Source: Thraustochytrium sp. TN22 (lineage: Eukaryota > Sar > Bigyra > Thraustochytrida > Thraustochytriidae). Taken from it: 64,000 nucleotides of DNA. The notes under the pieces were generated by a model. The model worked only from the letters and a program-made list of their open reading frames with translations, did not search any database and was not told where the DNA came from. Numbering within the stretch: the first letter of the stretch is position 1; each line of letters starts with the position of its first letter. The stretch lies in assembly GCA_013306675.1 (NCBI GenBank), contig JABLUY010000128.1:1-64000 (forward strand), in the 5' to 3' direction. Below are positions 29,996-39,986 of this stretch, piece after piece. Both the position numbers and the translations under genes were made by a program.

Positions 29996-32208
29996 TCAAA
30001 GGGCCGGCGCCAGCTCGAGCACGGTGAAGACGCAGCCGTTGTCCTCGTAGTCCTTGCGCAGCACGTCAAAGACGTCGCGCGAGGGTGCCAACCCGAGCAC
30101 GGCGCCGCCGCTTCCTGGGAACTTGCAGTGGCAACCGTGGCGGCGGCCAATCTCGACCATGTCGATGTTGGCCTGGCCGACGACGGCGTCCGAGTACAGC
30201 GCACGTCGCAGATCGAAATTCTGCGTCATGAGGCTGCCAAATGCGGCCATGTCGCCGTCAAGGAGCGCGTGGTGGCCGGCCTCGGCGAAGCCGGCGAACT
30301 GCGCCATCGCGTCCAGGACGGCCGGGTCGCCCTCGAGCCAGCGCTGCTTGACGTTGCTGTGGATCTTGCCGCTGTCCGAGGGGTCGGCGCGGTAGGCGAT
30401 GTAGAAGCGGTCCGGCAGGTAGCGACTGGGCACGACTTCGTAGCGGCCGTGGCCGTCGCGGTCCATGATGTCCTTGCTAAAGTCCATGTACACCACGCCC
30501 TGGTAGCACTGGACGACGCGGTCCTGAAGTCCGGCCTGAATGCCCATCTCCTCCATCTCGACGCTCAGCACGAAGGCCGGCTGCAGCGGCTTGGGAATGT
30601 CGGCGTCCGTGAGACCATAAAAGTTCATGAGCGCGCGGAAGAGCGCCGTGACGATGGCTGAGGACCCGCTCAGGCCAACCTGGCGCGGGATATTGGTGTC
30701 GTACGAGACCGTAAAGTTGCGCCGCGGCAGCGCGATGCTGTGCTCCATGCAAAGCTGGTAAAAGCGCTTGCACGTGGCCATGAGCAGCCGCAGGCCGCCG
30801 TGGTAGCCCTCGCGGACCGCGATCGAATACAAGTCATCCAGACTGCCGAACTCGCTCGGGTCGAAGAGCGGATGAGGCTTAATGCGTAGCTGCTCGGACT
30901 CCACGAGCCACACCTGCGCGCAAAAGTTCTTGATCGTGCAGGCCAGCGTCTTGCCGAAGAAGCCGTCAGACGGGTTGCCTAGGAGGCCCGTCCGCGCGTA
31001 GGCCATGCCGTAGCTGCGTTTCGGTAAGGAAAGCGCGTGCCCCGGGCTCGCGGGCGCCGAAGACGCCGACCGTGGCTCCGCCCCGAGCGGCGACGCCAGT
31101 GCGGCCGCCGTCGCGCCCAGCTCGAAATGCGCCTCCTCGGCGCCAATCTCCGCGTCCTGCAGCTGCTGCGGCGGAGAAACGTGCGGATTCGGCGGCGGCG
31201 CCTTGCGTCCGCCGCCAAAGTACCGGTCGAGCTCGCGGTACTCACGAAGGCCTGCGCTGACGCCGACAAGGCTGAAGGCGCCCGGCAGGCGCAGCCCGAA
31301 GAAGCTCGTCTGCCTGTGTGCGAACTCCACAAAGGCACCGCACGAGTACGACGGGCGGCCCGAAGCGGCGCAGAAGGACTCTAGCTGGGGCAGCGCATCG
31401 GAACCCAAAATGTAAAACAGGGGGCACGCGAACCGCGTGCTGTCCGTGGCCACGGCCCGCGCGCTGGTCGCGCTGGGCTTTTCCACGAAGGCCGACACCC
31501 GCTTGGACGTTGGATCAATCTCGGCGATGCCGCGCTTCGAGGGGTCCTCCCCGTCCGGCAGCCTGTAGTACAGCACAAGCGACGCGGGCCTCGCCTGCGG
31601 CTGCGAGTTGACCGAGCTGCTGCGCGCGCGCGACACTTCTTCCTCGCCAGCGTCGGCCGCCTGCTCCTGCTCTAGGCGCTCCTGCTCCCGTTTCTGCACC
31701 CGCCGGTAGCAGGCAATGACCTGCGGCAGGTCAAACTCCTTGAAGAAGAGCGAGTCTCCAGCGATCACGCACACCTCCTTCACGTTGACGCCCTCGGCGC
31801 GCGCCCGGCGCAGCCCAAGTTCCAGGTCGCGGGCCGCGCCGAGCGCATTCGTGGCGGATGTGACGCCATTGTTCACCACATTTGATGCCGGCAGCCCGTG
31901 CGCCGTGGCCCACCGCTCGAACGACTTGTAGTTGCTCGCATTGCACACGATGTATACGGAGGTGATCTCGCGCGTCGAGGCGATCGTGTGCCACCACCAG
32001 CTCAGCTGCGCTCGCGCGGATTGTCCAGCACCGCAGTCAGCTTCCGGTCTCGCTCTCCAGCCCGGCAACTGCGCCCCACCGCACTTACCATGGGTTTGCC
32101 CGCCACGGGCAGCAGCGCGCGCGGCACGCCGCGCAGGGCCTCATCGTGCAGCAGCTCCTGCTCGAGCGAGTTGCCCACGCCGGCGACCAGAATCACGCAG
32201 ATCATCAT
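29996..32208 (-). CDS. Sugar-1-phosphate nucleotidyltransferase fused to glucuronokinase (GHMP kinase), two exons
   Basis: 709 aa after splicing. Exon 1 (32208-32089, 40 aa) has the nucleotidyltransferase start: LVAGVGNSL, then PRALLPVAGKPM. Exon 2 continues this domain (LSWWWHTIAS, VCVIAGDSLFF, VSAFVEKP). The C-terminal half matches plant glucuronokinase closely: NPSDGFFGKT, RIKPHPLFD, YDTNIPRQVGLSGSSAIV (the GHMP ATP-binding loop), AGLQDRVVQ, HSNVKQRWL and KFPGSGGAV. Glucuronokinase makes glucuronic acid-1-phosphate, and a partner nucleotidyltransferase would convert it to UDP-glucuronate, so the fusion could do both salvage steps. The usual GxGTR of the transferase is GVGNS here, so activity of that half is less certain. 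It shares a 350-bp divergent promoter with the EF-hand/IQ gene. Confidence 0.88.
32006..32088 (-). other. Intron in the glucuronokinase fusion gene (83 bp)
   Basis: Donor GTAAGT directly after the ATG codon of GKPM; acceptor GCGCAG before CTG. Phase 0. The junction gives GKPMLSWWWHTI, a normal nucleotidyltransferase sequence. Confidence 0.92.
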
Positions 32209-32558
32209 GGCGTAGAAGGAGCTCCCGGCCGCGCGCGTCGCGCGCACAGCCCGCCGCGCCGCCGACTGCGAGATACCGCTTTAGCTAGGCCTAAAGCTCT
32301 TGCACAAGCCCGGCATCTTGTGCGCGCCCGGATCTGGCTCAACGGGCGTTGGGCCGCGACGCGCGGCGCCCGTCCCCTGATCCGTTCACCGAGGTTGGAG
32401 GACCGTCACGATGACGAGGACTTCAAGTTGGTCGCCGAGGTTGGCGACTCGGAGGACGGCCAGAATTGCGAGGACGAGGAGGGCGGCCTCATCGCGGAGG
32501 CCGTCGCCGCAGGCCCGAGAACCCCACCCGGGTTCCCGGACGCAGCGGTCCCGAGGCC
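32209..32558. promoter_or_regulatory. Divergent promoter: glucuronokinase fusion and EF-hand/IQ gene
   Basis: 350 bp between opposed start codons. It contains a palindrome-like TTTAGCTAGGCCTAAA at about 32281-32296, some 75 bp upstream of the glucuronokinase ATG. Confidence 0.5.
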
Positions 32559-32625
32559 ATGGCGCAGGTGGCAGGCACCAGGACGTCGAGGCCGCGGCCA
32601 CGACGGCGCAGGGCGCGGCCCTCTG

Positions 32626-32658
<33 letters not shown>

Positions 32659-35600
32659 GCGTGGGCGGCGGAGACATGCCGGAGACGGGCGAGTTCTTCG
32701 AGGGCGTCTTCCTGCCAATGTCGACGGGCGGAAGACCGAGGCCAAGGGCGCTGAAGGCAAGCGCTGGGCATGCGCCGGCCCGAGAGGAGAAGGAGCCGTG
32801 GGAGCCGAGGCTCAAGTATGGCGCGGAGCCGGAGGCGGCGGACGGATGGGATCGACTTGAGGCCACGGACGAGTGGAGCATCTACGCGCAGCTGGAACTT
32901 CGCGAGGACTACCTGCACAGACTTCGCGAGGCCTGCCTCCCCATGGCCGCGCCCCGGGAAGAGAACGACGCCCCAGCCGCCGACGACGACGTGGACGAAG
33001 GCCTCATCCTGCATCTTGCCGGCCTGCTGCGCGAGATCACGATCGAGGCCATTGAAAACATCTGTGCGAGGCCAGGACCGCGGCCGTTCCTGCACGACGG
33101 CAAGAACGTGCTTCTGGGCATGCCGGGCGACCTCGACTTTGGTGCCCGCCTGCCCGGCCTTGCAGCACTTCTCGGAGTCAAGACCTTAGCACGGAACCCG
33201 CTGCTGGAGCCCGAGGCGCTGCCGCTTCCTAGCAGCGAGCGCGGCCAGCTGCTGCTGAAGACCGATCCGCGGTCCCGGGTCGCCAAGGCGCAGCGCGCCA
33301 TTCTGCAGGAAGAGCGCACACACGGCGTGAGCGTGGTGCAAGGCCCACTCCTGGAGTGGAAGGAGCTTACGGCTGCCCGCCAGGAGGCTGCGAGCCGCGC
33401 TGAGGCCGATCGGGCCACGGCCTCGCGGCTCATGCCGCTGCTCGCGCGGGCCACGGTCAGTCCGCACACGGTGCACTGCTTCCGGCGACAGGACGCAGAC
33501 GGCGACGGGATGCTCACGTACAAGGAGTTTTTGCGCGGTTTGGCCTTGTTGCTCCTCCCCTTCCAGATTGACAACCCCGATGATCAGGAGTGGCTGCTGC
33601 GGCGCGTTGACCCGCAACAGGCTGGCTGGGTCGCATACGGCGCCTTCAACAAGCTGTGCAACGCGGCCAAGCGCGAGACCATGCCCAAGGCTGCCCGCCG
33701 GCGCGTCGCCAGTCCGCGCCAGGAGGCTCCTGCCGCCACCCACAACAACGGGCCGGCCAAAGGGATCGAGCCCACCTGGAAGTTGGAGCCACAGCGCCTC
33801 GCCAGGGCCCTCGCCAAGACGCGGGCTCGTGCCGCCAAACTGCAAGAGGAGCTCGTCGACGTGCAAAAGGAGCTGCAACAGGCGAGCTCGCCGGCCGCGG
33901 CGGCGTCTGGAAGTGCGCACGGCGAGTATGTCAAGGCGAATCGGGCGCGGCAGGCTGCCGTGGTTGGCGATCTGAGCACGCTGAAGGACGAGCTGCAGGC
34001 AAGCCTGATCCGGCTCCGCGACCAGGAAAGGCAGCTTGTCGCCGCAAAGACGGCTGCCGAGGCCCTGGTTCTGCGCAACGAAGAGATTCTGCGCAGCGAA
34101 CAGGAGGAGGCAGAGCTGGCCGCGCAGGAGCGCGTGGAGCGTGCACGAGTCGAGGCAGTCCGCGCGCGCGAGCGCGCCTGTGCGGTGCGAGCGCGTCGCG
34201 AGGCTGAGCACAAGTATCGTGTGGAACAGCGTGAGGTAAGGCGACGAGCATTACGAGAGAAGCTACGCGCGGAGGGCGAGGCGGCGACTCGCATCGCCAG
34301 CGCGTTCCGGAGCTGGCAGGCACGCATGCGGCTCGCCTGGCTTGTGGAGAGCGCTGGGGAGGCCTGGCAGCTGCTCCACAATCTGCACTTGTTCGGGACC
34401 GAGGACCGGCGACTGCTGGAGCGGCCCACGCCGTTGCTGGTGCTAGCTTCGGGCTCCCGCGGCGAGAGCTTGGCGCGATTCCTGCGGCGTGCCATGCCTG
34501 GCAACTTCTGGGCCTTTCTGGAGCCCGTGGAGACGCCGGAGACTGCGCACGTGGCGCACGCACTGCAGTGGCATCTGGACCGCAGCGCCGCACTCTTGTG
34601 GGCCCTGCCAACGGCGTTGACCCAGGACATGGCCGCCGCGCTCCTGCTTGCGCTCGAAAGCGTGCGGCCGCGTCCACTGGTCGTCTCACTCGGCGACGGT
34701 GGGCGCCACGGCGACGCGGGCCCTCGCTGGCTCGTGGGCGCCCTGCGACACGCCGACATCCGCACAGCGGACGGGATCCAGCTGAACGGGGCGGCGGCGC
34801 ACGCGTTGCGCACCGCCGTGGCCCACGTCCTCCAGCTGAATGAGGCGCCTGCTGAGTCGCGGAGCGTCTTCCAGGAGGCGGTCCTCGCGTGCCGCCAAAC
34901 GACGGCCGCCGCCGTGCCGACCGCGCCGGCAGCGCGCCTGCGTGCCGCGCGCGAAATCGTGCAAAGCGCAGCGTGGCAGCGCACGTGGTTCTGGGAGGAC
35001 CCACAAGTGGCGTCGCTGCGCGTGCTGGTGGAGGCGGCGGTGGGCCGCGTGAGCGAGAGCGCGATTCGCGAGCTCGTGGACGTGGACTTGGGCGACAAGA
35101 GCGTGCGCCGCTGCGAGGACGTGGTCCTGCACCTGGCGCTGCGGGAGCTGCGCGTGCTAGAGTCGGGCCTTTCCGGGGGTGGTGTCATGGGGACCACGCT
35201 CTTTCGCTACGGCCCACGCAAGATGCTGGTCCGCTCCGTGCCGCGCGGCGACGAGCCCGTGTACCGCCTCTATGATTCGCACGAGCTGGCGTGCCGTCTG
35301 GCGCATACATTCAGTGGTGACCTGCACAGCCGGCTCGCAGGCCTGCGCGCCGGCAAGCGCGTGAGGCTGCTGGACGCTCGCGTGGACGAGACGATCTCGC
35401 GCGTGCACGCGGCCACGCGCCTCGTGGCGGACGCCGGCGGCACACTGCTGCTGTATCGCGGCATCTCGCCGGGCTACGCGTGCTGGCTGCACCGCGACGG
35501 CGACAGCATCGCGGGGCGCGTCCAGGTGACGATGGTCGAGGTGGACCCGCCCTTTAGGGAGCTGCGCGGGACGGCGCTCCTGCCACCCGGTCTCGCAGGC

Positions 35601-35684
35601 CGCGCCCTGCACGTCGCGCTCATGCAGCTCTTGGGCCGGCTCCGCCCGAATCCGCTCACGGGCACAGTGCAGCTCGCGCGCTGA
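32559..35684 (+). CDS. Large protein with EF-hand, coiled coil and IQ motif; family not recognised
   Basis: 1041 aa from the first in-frame ATG. After a low-complexity Arg/Ala/Thr start, residues about 80-300 are helical and contain no named domain. An EF-hand (DADGDGMLTYKEF) lies near residues 311-323 and is followed by a second, degenerate one (VDPQQAGWVAYGAF). Residues about 415-570 form a charged coiled coil, closed by one IQ-like motif (RIASAFRSWQARMRL, about 574-590). The last 450 residues look globular, with strands such as LVLASGSRGESLARFL and LLYRGISPGYACWL, and match nothing I know. The calcium and calmodulin motifs suggest a cytoskeletal or ciliary calcium-responsive protein, but that is inference. 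The function should be treated as unknown. Confidence 0.7.
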
Positions 35685-35715
35685 CAGTAACATAACAGTG
35701 GCTAGCTGGCTGGCT

Positions 35716-35768
35716 GCTGCGCTGCGCTGCGCTGCGCTGCGCTGCGCTGCGCTGCGCTGCGCTGCGCG
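35716..35768. repeat. (GCTGC)10 pentanucleotide microsatellite
   Basis: Ten perfect units filling more than half of the 91-bp gap between two convergent genes. The whole gap, including both 3' ends, is therefore mostly repeat. Confidence 0.95.
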
Positions 35769-35775
35769 TTCTCTC

Positions 35776-37233
35776 CTAGAAGCTCTTGAAGTGCTTGATC
35801 TGCCCCATGAAGTCGCGTAGCTGGGCGAGGAAGGAGTCCGAGGGTTCCGTGCGATACTTGGCATGTGCCGGCGGCGGCACCTTGCTGCAGTCCTCGGCCC
35901 GCAAGGGGCCAATGTAGAGCTGCTTGAGGAAGAGGAAGGACTCGCGCGACGCGTGGTACACCTCGAAGAGCACGGTGGCGTCCACGTTGAGCGCCTGGCG
36001 CGGGATGATGGAGTTGCCGCCCGGGTGGTGCTCGAGCCAGTCCGTGACGTTGAACACCTGGTTGTCGATGACGAGGATGATCTCGCCCTTGGCGTTGCGG
36101 GCCTTGACCTCGTCGAAGGGGATGCCGTCGAGGCGCAACGAGTTGGAGAAGTCGTCCTTAACCTTCTCGCACACGCGCTGCAGACCGATGAGCCGCAGAG
36201 ACTTTGCGGCCTCCAGCATCTCATCCGCCTCGTGCAGGTCGATCTCGTAGTCGAGGCCCTTGGCCTCCGCCTCGAGGTAGATGAGCACCTTGTCGAAGAG
36301 GCAGCAGTCGAGGTCGACGGTGATGGACTCGGTCGTTGGCGAGAGCACGGTGCGCGCCAGTGTAATGCAGGGCTGCAGCAGTCGCTTCTTGACCGGAAAG
36401 TACTCGCCATCGCTGCAGGTGACGTGCACGATGTTGGTTGGCGCTTCCACCACGAAAGGCCGCTTCTCACCGCGCAACTCGATGCCTGGGGCGCCAGGTG
36501 CCGCCTCGAGGTGCCAGCGCGTCGTCGTCTCGACGCGGCCGCGCACCACGTCGGGCAGGAAGAGGTCCGCCTCCTCGCTTTCGGCTGGCTCGCTTTCGGC
36601 GACCACCTCCTTGACGCTGATCAGGAGCTGTACGCCGTCCACGGAGAGCAGGATGCGCTCGTGCTGCGTGACGAGCTGCTGGAAGAGCGCCTTGCCCAGG
36701 GCGGCGCGCAGGCGGTCGCGCTCCATGACGACCGCGGGGGATTCGTCCGCGCCCGCGCCCGTTCCCGTGGCGGCCTCAGCGTCGTCGAGCGGCACGTAGC
36801 GACGGACCTCGACGAGAGCCTGCTGCAGAGGCGGCGCCTGGCCCTCGTCACGGAAGCAGGACCACGGGAAGCGCTCCTCGCCAGCCACCACCTCGAAGTT
36901 CCTCCGCTGCGCTTGGTCCAGGCAAATGGTCTCGTCTGGCAGCGCCGCGCATGGCTGCACGCGCAGCACGAACTGCGGGTGCGTCCTGGCGAAGACCAAG
37001 ATCGCCTTGGGCAGGTCTGTCTCCTCCTGGCCCGCCTCCTGCCCCTCGTCCGCGGCCGCAAGCTGCGCGAAGGCCGCGGGCGCCACAAAGCCCAGCTGCG
37101 TTGCCTCTGCCAGCGCCTTGAGCTTGGCATTCTCCGCGTCATCCTCGTGCAGCCTGGTCTCCTCCGCGGCCACCACGCGCAGCTGCGCCTGCCGCTGCGT
37201 CGCGTGCCGGTTGTTCGCCGCCACCCACGGCAT
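35776..37233 (-). CDS. Skp1/BTB-like domain fused to cytochrome b5-like heme domain
   Basis: 485 aa from ATG 37233, the first in-frame Met. Residues about 264-360 resemble Skp1: CSDGEYFPVKKRLLQ, then ITVDLDCCLFDKVLIYLE, then a helical end (ADEMLEAAKSLRLIGLQRVCEKV). Residues about 375-440 form a cytochrome b5 fold with HPGG (H403) and the second heme ligand in VYHASRES (H427). Their 24-residue spacing equals that of classical cytochrome b5. The N-terminal 260 residues are unassigned. There is no membrane segment, so it is probably soluble. A heme-binding adaptor, possibly of a ubiquitin ligase, is one idea; nothing in the sequence proves it. It is divergent from SKA1 across 296 bp. Confidence 0.75.
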   Translation of the reverse strand: MPWVAANNRHATQRQAQLRVVAAEETRLHEDDAENAKLKALAEATQLGFVAPAAFAQLAAADEGQEAGQEETDLPKAILVFARTHPQFVLRVQPCAALPDETICLDQAQRRNFEVVAGEERFPWSCFRDEGQAPPLQQALVEVRRYVPLDDAEAATGTGAGADESPAVVMERDRLRAALGKALFQQLVTQHERILLSVDGVQLLISVKEVVAESEPAESEEADLFLPDVVRGRVETTTRWHLEAAPGAPGIELRGEKRPFVVEAPTNIVHVTCSDGEYFPVKKRLLQPCITLARTVLSPTTESITVDLDCCLFDKVLIYLEAEAKGLDYEIDLHEADEMLEAAKSLRLIGLQRVCEKVKDDFSNSLRLDGIPFDEVKARNAKGEIILVIDNQVFNVTDWLEHHPGGNSIIPRQALNVDATVLFEVYHASRESFLFLKQLYIGPLRAEDCSKVPPPAHAKYRTEPSDSFLAQLRDFMGQIKHFKSF

Positions 37234-37529
37234 GGCGACGACGGCGGCGACGACGACGACGACGACGACGATGACGGAGACCACCAAGAACAACACCAAG
37301 CACGAGAAGGCGGGCCTCCTCGCGGCGCGCGCGCGCGCGTTCGGAGCCCGGGAGCCCGGGGACGTGCCGCCCCGCGTCGACCCAAGCCCTCTCGCTCGCC
37401 GCCTCGCTCGCTCGGGCGCGCCGCAGTCGCCGAGTTGCAGGTCTGCAGGCGCCTGCCTCCTCACCAGGACAGGGGCCTCCCAGATGCGCAACGGCGGCGC
37501 GGCGGCACGGCGCGGCGCGGCGCGGCGCC
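37234..37529. promoter_or_regulatory. Divergent promoter between the Skp1-like/b5 gene and SKA1
   Basis: 296 bp shared by two opposed genes. A (GAC)n/(GTC)n tract at about 37237-37278 lies just before the b5-gene ATG, and short GCGGC repeats precede the SKA1 ATG. Confidence 0.55.
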
Positions 37530-38372
37530 ATGAGCTTGCTGGGCGCGGCGCGCGTGGCGAGCGAGGCGTTCGAGGCGCTGACGACGCAGCTGGCGCGCGA
37601 AGTGGGCGAGCTGCAGGCGCTCTGCGTGCTGGCGGGCGCTGAGGCGCGGCCGGCGGCCGTGCAGAAGCTGGCCACCGCGACGGACGAGCTCGAGGAGCGC
37701 CTGGCGGCGCTCGAGGCGCGCGTGGACGGCGAACTCGCGCTCGCAGGCGAAGCACAGGCGCTCGCGGCGGAGCTCGCGCTCCAGGCCGACCGCGCGGACG
37801 AGCTGCGCCGCACGTACAGGCCAGCACAGGTCGACCCGGGGCCGGGGGGCTTCGGGGAGGGCCCGCCCGACGCCGCCGCGCGCGAGCCGCACGAGGATGA
37901 AGACGATGGCGAGGACGGGGACGAAAAGGGCGACGGGGACGAGTTTGCAGCTGGCCCGGACGCCATGGGCGCTGGCGTGAGCGTGAACGAGGACACCGGG
38001 GAGGTGCACGTGGGCGCGCCGACCGCAGACCAGCTGGCGGCGGTGCCAAAGTACATGCGCGGGCGGCTAACGGTGGACAAGGTGGAGGCGGCCGTGGCGG
38101 TCGTGAACGCGACCTTTGCGTACAAGCGCGAGACGCTGGCCATTCCGCGCGGCAAGCAGAGCGTGACCGTGCGCGACCAGGTGCTGCAGTGGCGCGACCA
38201 AGAGCTGGACGAAACGCAGGGCCTCTTATTTGTGAGCCGCGAGGACATCTTTGCGCAGGCCGCTCGCGACGGCGTGGACCTCAACGTGATAAAGAGCGCG
38301 CTCCAGGTCTTGCGCCACAGCGGGACGCTGCGGCTCATAAGCGGCGGCGGTTGTGCCCGCTACTGCGTGTAA
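37530..38372 (+). CDS. SKA1: SKA1, spindle and kinetochore-associated protein 1
   Basis: 280 aa from ATG; human SKA1 is 255 aa. The N-terminal ~95 residues are coiled coil, as expected for the SKA trimer interface. An acidic linker follows (about 118-138). The C-terminal domain (about 160-280) matches the SKA1 microtubule-binding winged helix: VPKYMRGRLT is nearly the vertebrate VPGYMKGRLT, then NVIKSALQVLRHSGTL and the closing GGGCARYCV correspond to LLNILRHCRRL and GGGLTRYV. SKA couples kinetochores to depolymerising microtubule ends. Confidence 0.9.
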   Translation: MSLLGAARVASEAFEALTTQLAREVGELQALCVLAGAEARPAAVQKLATATDELEERLAALEARVDGELALAGEAQALAAELALQADRADELRRTYRPAQVDPGPGGFGEGPPDAAAREPHEDEDDGEDGDEKGDGDEFAAGPDAMGAGVSVNEDTGEVHVGAPTADQLAAVPKYMRGRLTVDKVEAAVAVVNATFAYKRETLAIPRGKQSVTVRDQVLQWRDQELDETQGLLFVSREDIFAQAARDGVDLNVIKSALQVLRHSGTLRLISGGGCARYCV

Positions 38373-38647
38373 GAGACCCGTCGCCGCATGACGCGTGAGC
38401 CTCATGCAGGAGCGAGGGGCAAGGGCCAGCAAGACGTGGTAGCTCAATCGCTAGCTAGAGAAGAAGAACTCATGCATGCGTTGGTGTTATAAGCATCCGT
38501 CTCCTCCTTGCCAAGACCCGCCCGCTTCGCCAAAGACACACGCATCGGAGCAAGCGCCAAGGGCCAACAAAGGTGGATCAGTCGCTACAGAAAAATGACT
38601 CATGCATGCGTGGATGTAGACATTTGCTTGTGTGCAGATTATGCAGC

Positions 38648-39062
38648 CTACTTCTCCTCCTTGCACTTCTTCCAGCAGTCGCCGTCGAAGAGCGAGCACT
38701 CTGCGCGGAGGTTGAAACACAGCGGACGAGTCTCGCGTTAGTCGGTGTCCAGACCAGCAAGCTGGCGCGAGCTCCGTATACTTACCCTTGCACGACCAGG
38801 GGAAGGCCTTCTTGACCAGCTTCTGGTAGCCGTACTTGTTCTCGACCTCATGGTGGCCATGCGACATGTGGATGAACACGTTGGCGGCCGCGAGGACGCC
38901 GATGAGGGGGACGGCCATCTTGGTGACGCGCTCCCACTGCTTCATGGTCGCCTCATGGTGGGCCTGGTGCGAGTCCGCCGACAGGTTGCGGCGCGCCACG
39001 CGGACGGCGCCGTTGCGGACCGCGCTCACGCGGGTCGCGGCGGTGAAGAGGCCGGCCGACAT
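38648..39062 (-). CDS. COX6A: Cytochrome c oxidase subunit VIa (two exons)
   Basis: 109 aa after splicing. Exon 1 (39062-38786) has a basic, Ser/Ala-rich mitochondrial presequence (MSAGLFTAATRVSAVRNG), one transmembrane helix (MAVPLIGVLAAANVFI), and the family hallmark YGYQKLVKKAFPW, equivalent to YPY...K-FPW in plants and animals. Exon 2 (38700-38648) adds a short charged, Cys-containing tail (ECSLFDGDCWKKCKEEK). The subunit sits in complex IV of the inner mitochondrial membrane. A long CT repeat lies about 44 bp upstream of the start. Confidence 0.92.
38701..38785 (-). other. Intron in COX6A (85 bp)
   Basis: Donor GTAAGT after AAG-G (phase 1); acceptor CGCGCAG. Without splicing, the frame runs on into unrelated low-complexity sequence. 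Confidence 0.9.
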
Positions 39063-39103
39063 TGTGCTGGGGTGGGAGGGCTATGTCCGGCGAGCGTTTC
39101 CGT

Positions 39104-39149
<46 letters not shown>

Positions 39150-39986
39150 CCCTCCACCGCGTCCTTCAGCAGGAGGATTGCCTGCGCCGCGCGCGTGCGT
39201 GCGCCGCACACGGCCGTCCGAAGCAACGGCGCGCGACCGTACTTGCGCTTCAGCCGTCGCACCAGAACCGGCGCGGGCAGGACGAGCCTGACGGCACGTT
39301 GTCCACCACCCCCGCGGCGCCAGCGCCGCGCGTTGAGCTGGTCTGGTCGTCGCGACCGAGAGGGCGGGCGGCCAAGCGTCCGCGGCGCCGTACCGCTTGC
39401 TCACGGCCCTTCATCCATCCGCATCCATCCGCTTGCGGCCGCGGCGGGCCGGCCAGGCGCGGGTCCGAGCAGCGGCGGGGCCGACGCTGGCGAAGCGCCA
39501 CGCGCGCGCGCAGCCGGGCGAGCGAGCGAGCGAGCGGCGAGCACGTACCTGGTGAAGCGAGCGAGCGAGACGAGACGGCTGATTGATCCTCTTCTACTAC
39601 CCTTGCGTGGCAGGCAGCGCAGCAGCGCCCGCCAGAGGCGCCCCCCTCCGCACACTGCGCCCGTCCCTCCCCCTCCCCACTGCCCCCTCTGAACCCAGTG
39701 GCGGCCCCTGCTCATGCCGCTGACACCGCGGCGAGGCGTGCAACGCCCCACCTAGCTGCGGGGCTCGGCTCGCAGAGACATCAGGGTTGCTGCGGGACGC
39801 GGGACGCTGCCGCAGGGGGGGCAAAGCCTGGGTTGCGCGGTCCGCAAGAACGCAGTATCGTGCACGACCTCGTACGTAGGCAAAAAAAAAAGGGCAAGAA
39901 GCTCTTCGAGGCGAAGACGGCGAGCAGGCACGGTAAAGGCCACGCGGCGGGCGGCGGCGGCGGCGCGGCGGGCGCGGCCGGCCGGC
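39063..39986. promoter_or_regulatory. Divergent spacer between COX6A and the FERM gene
   Basis: 924 bp with no credible gene. It has a CT microsatellite near the COX6A start and an A10 run at about 39882-39891. Open frames here are Arg/Ala-rich and conflict on both strands. Confidence 0.45.
39106..39143. repeat. (TC)19 dinucleotide microsatellite
   Basis: Uninterrupted CT/GA run in the COX6A upstream region. On the COX6A strand it reads as a GAGA tract. Confidence 0.95.

Noticed and set aside
29468-30661. 397-aa + strand frame over ATG101 and glucuronokinase
   Set aside because: Shadow of two well-matched - strand genes.
37234-37320. Valine-rich transmembrane segment in front of the Skp1-like/b5 protein
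   Set aside because: It is the translation of a GTC repeat upstream of the first ATG (37233), with no in-frame ATG further up, so it is 5' UTR.
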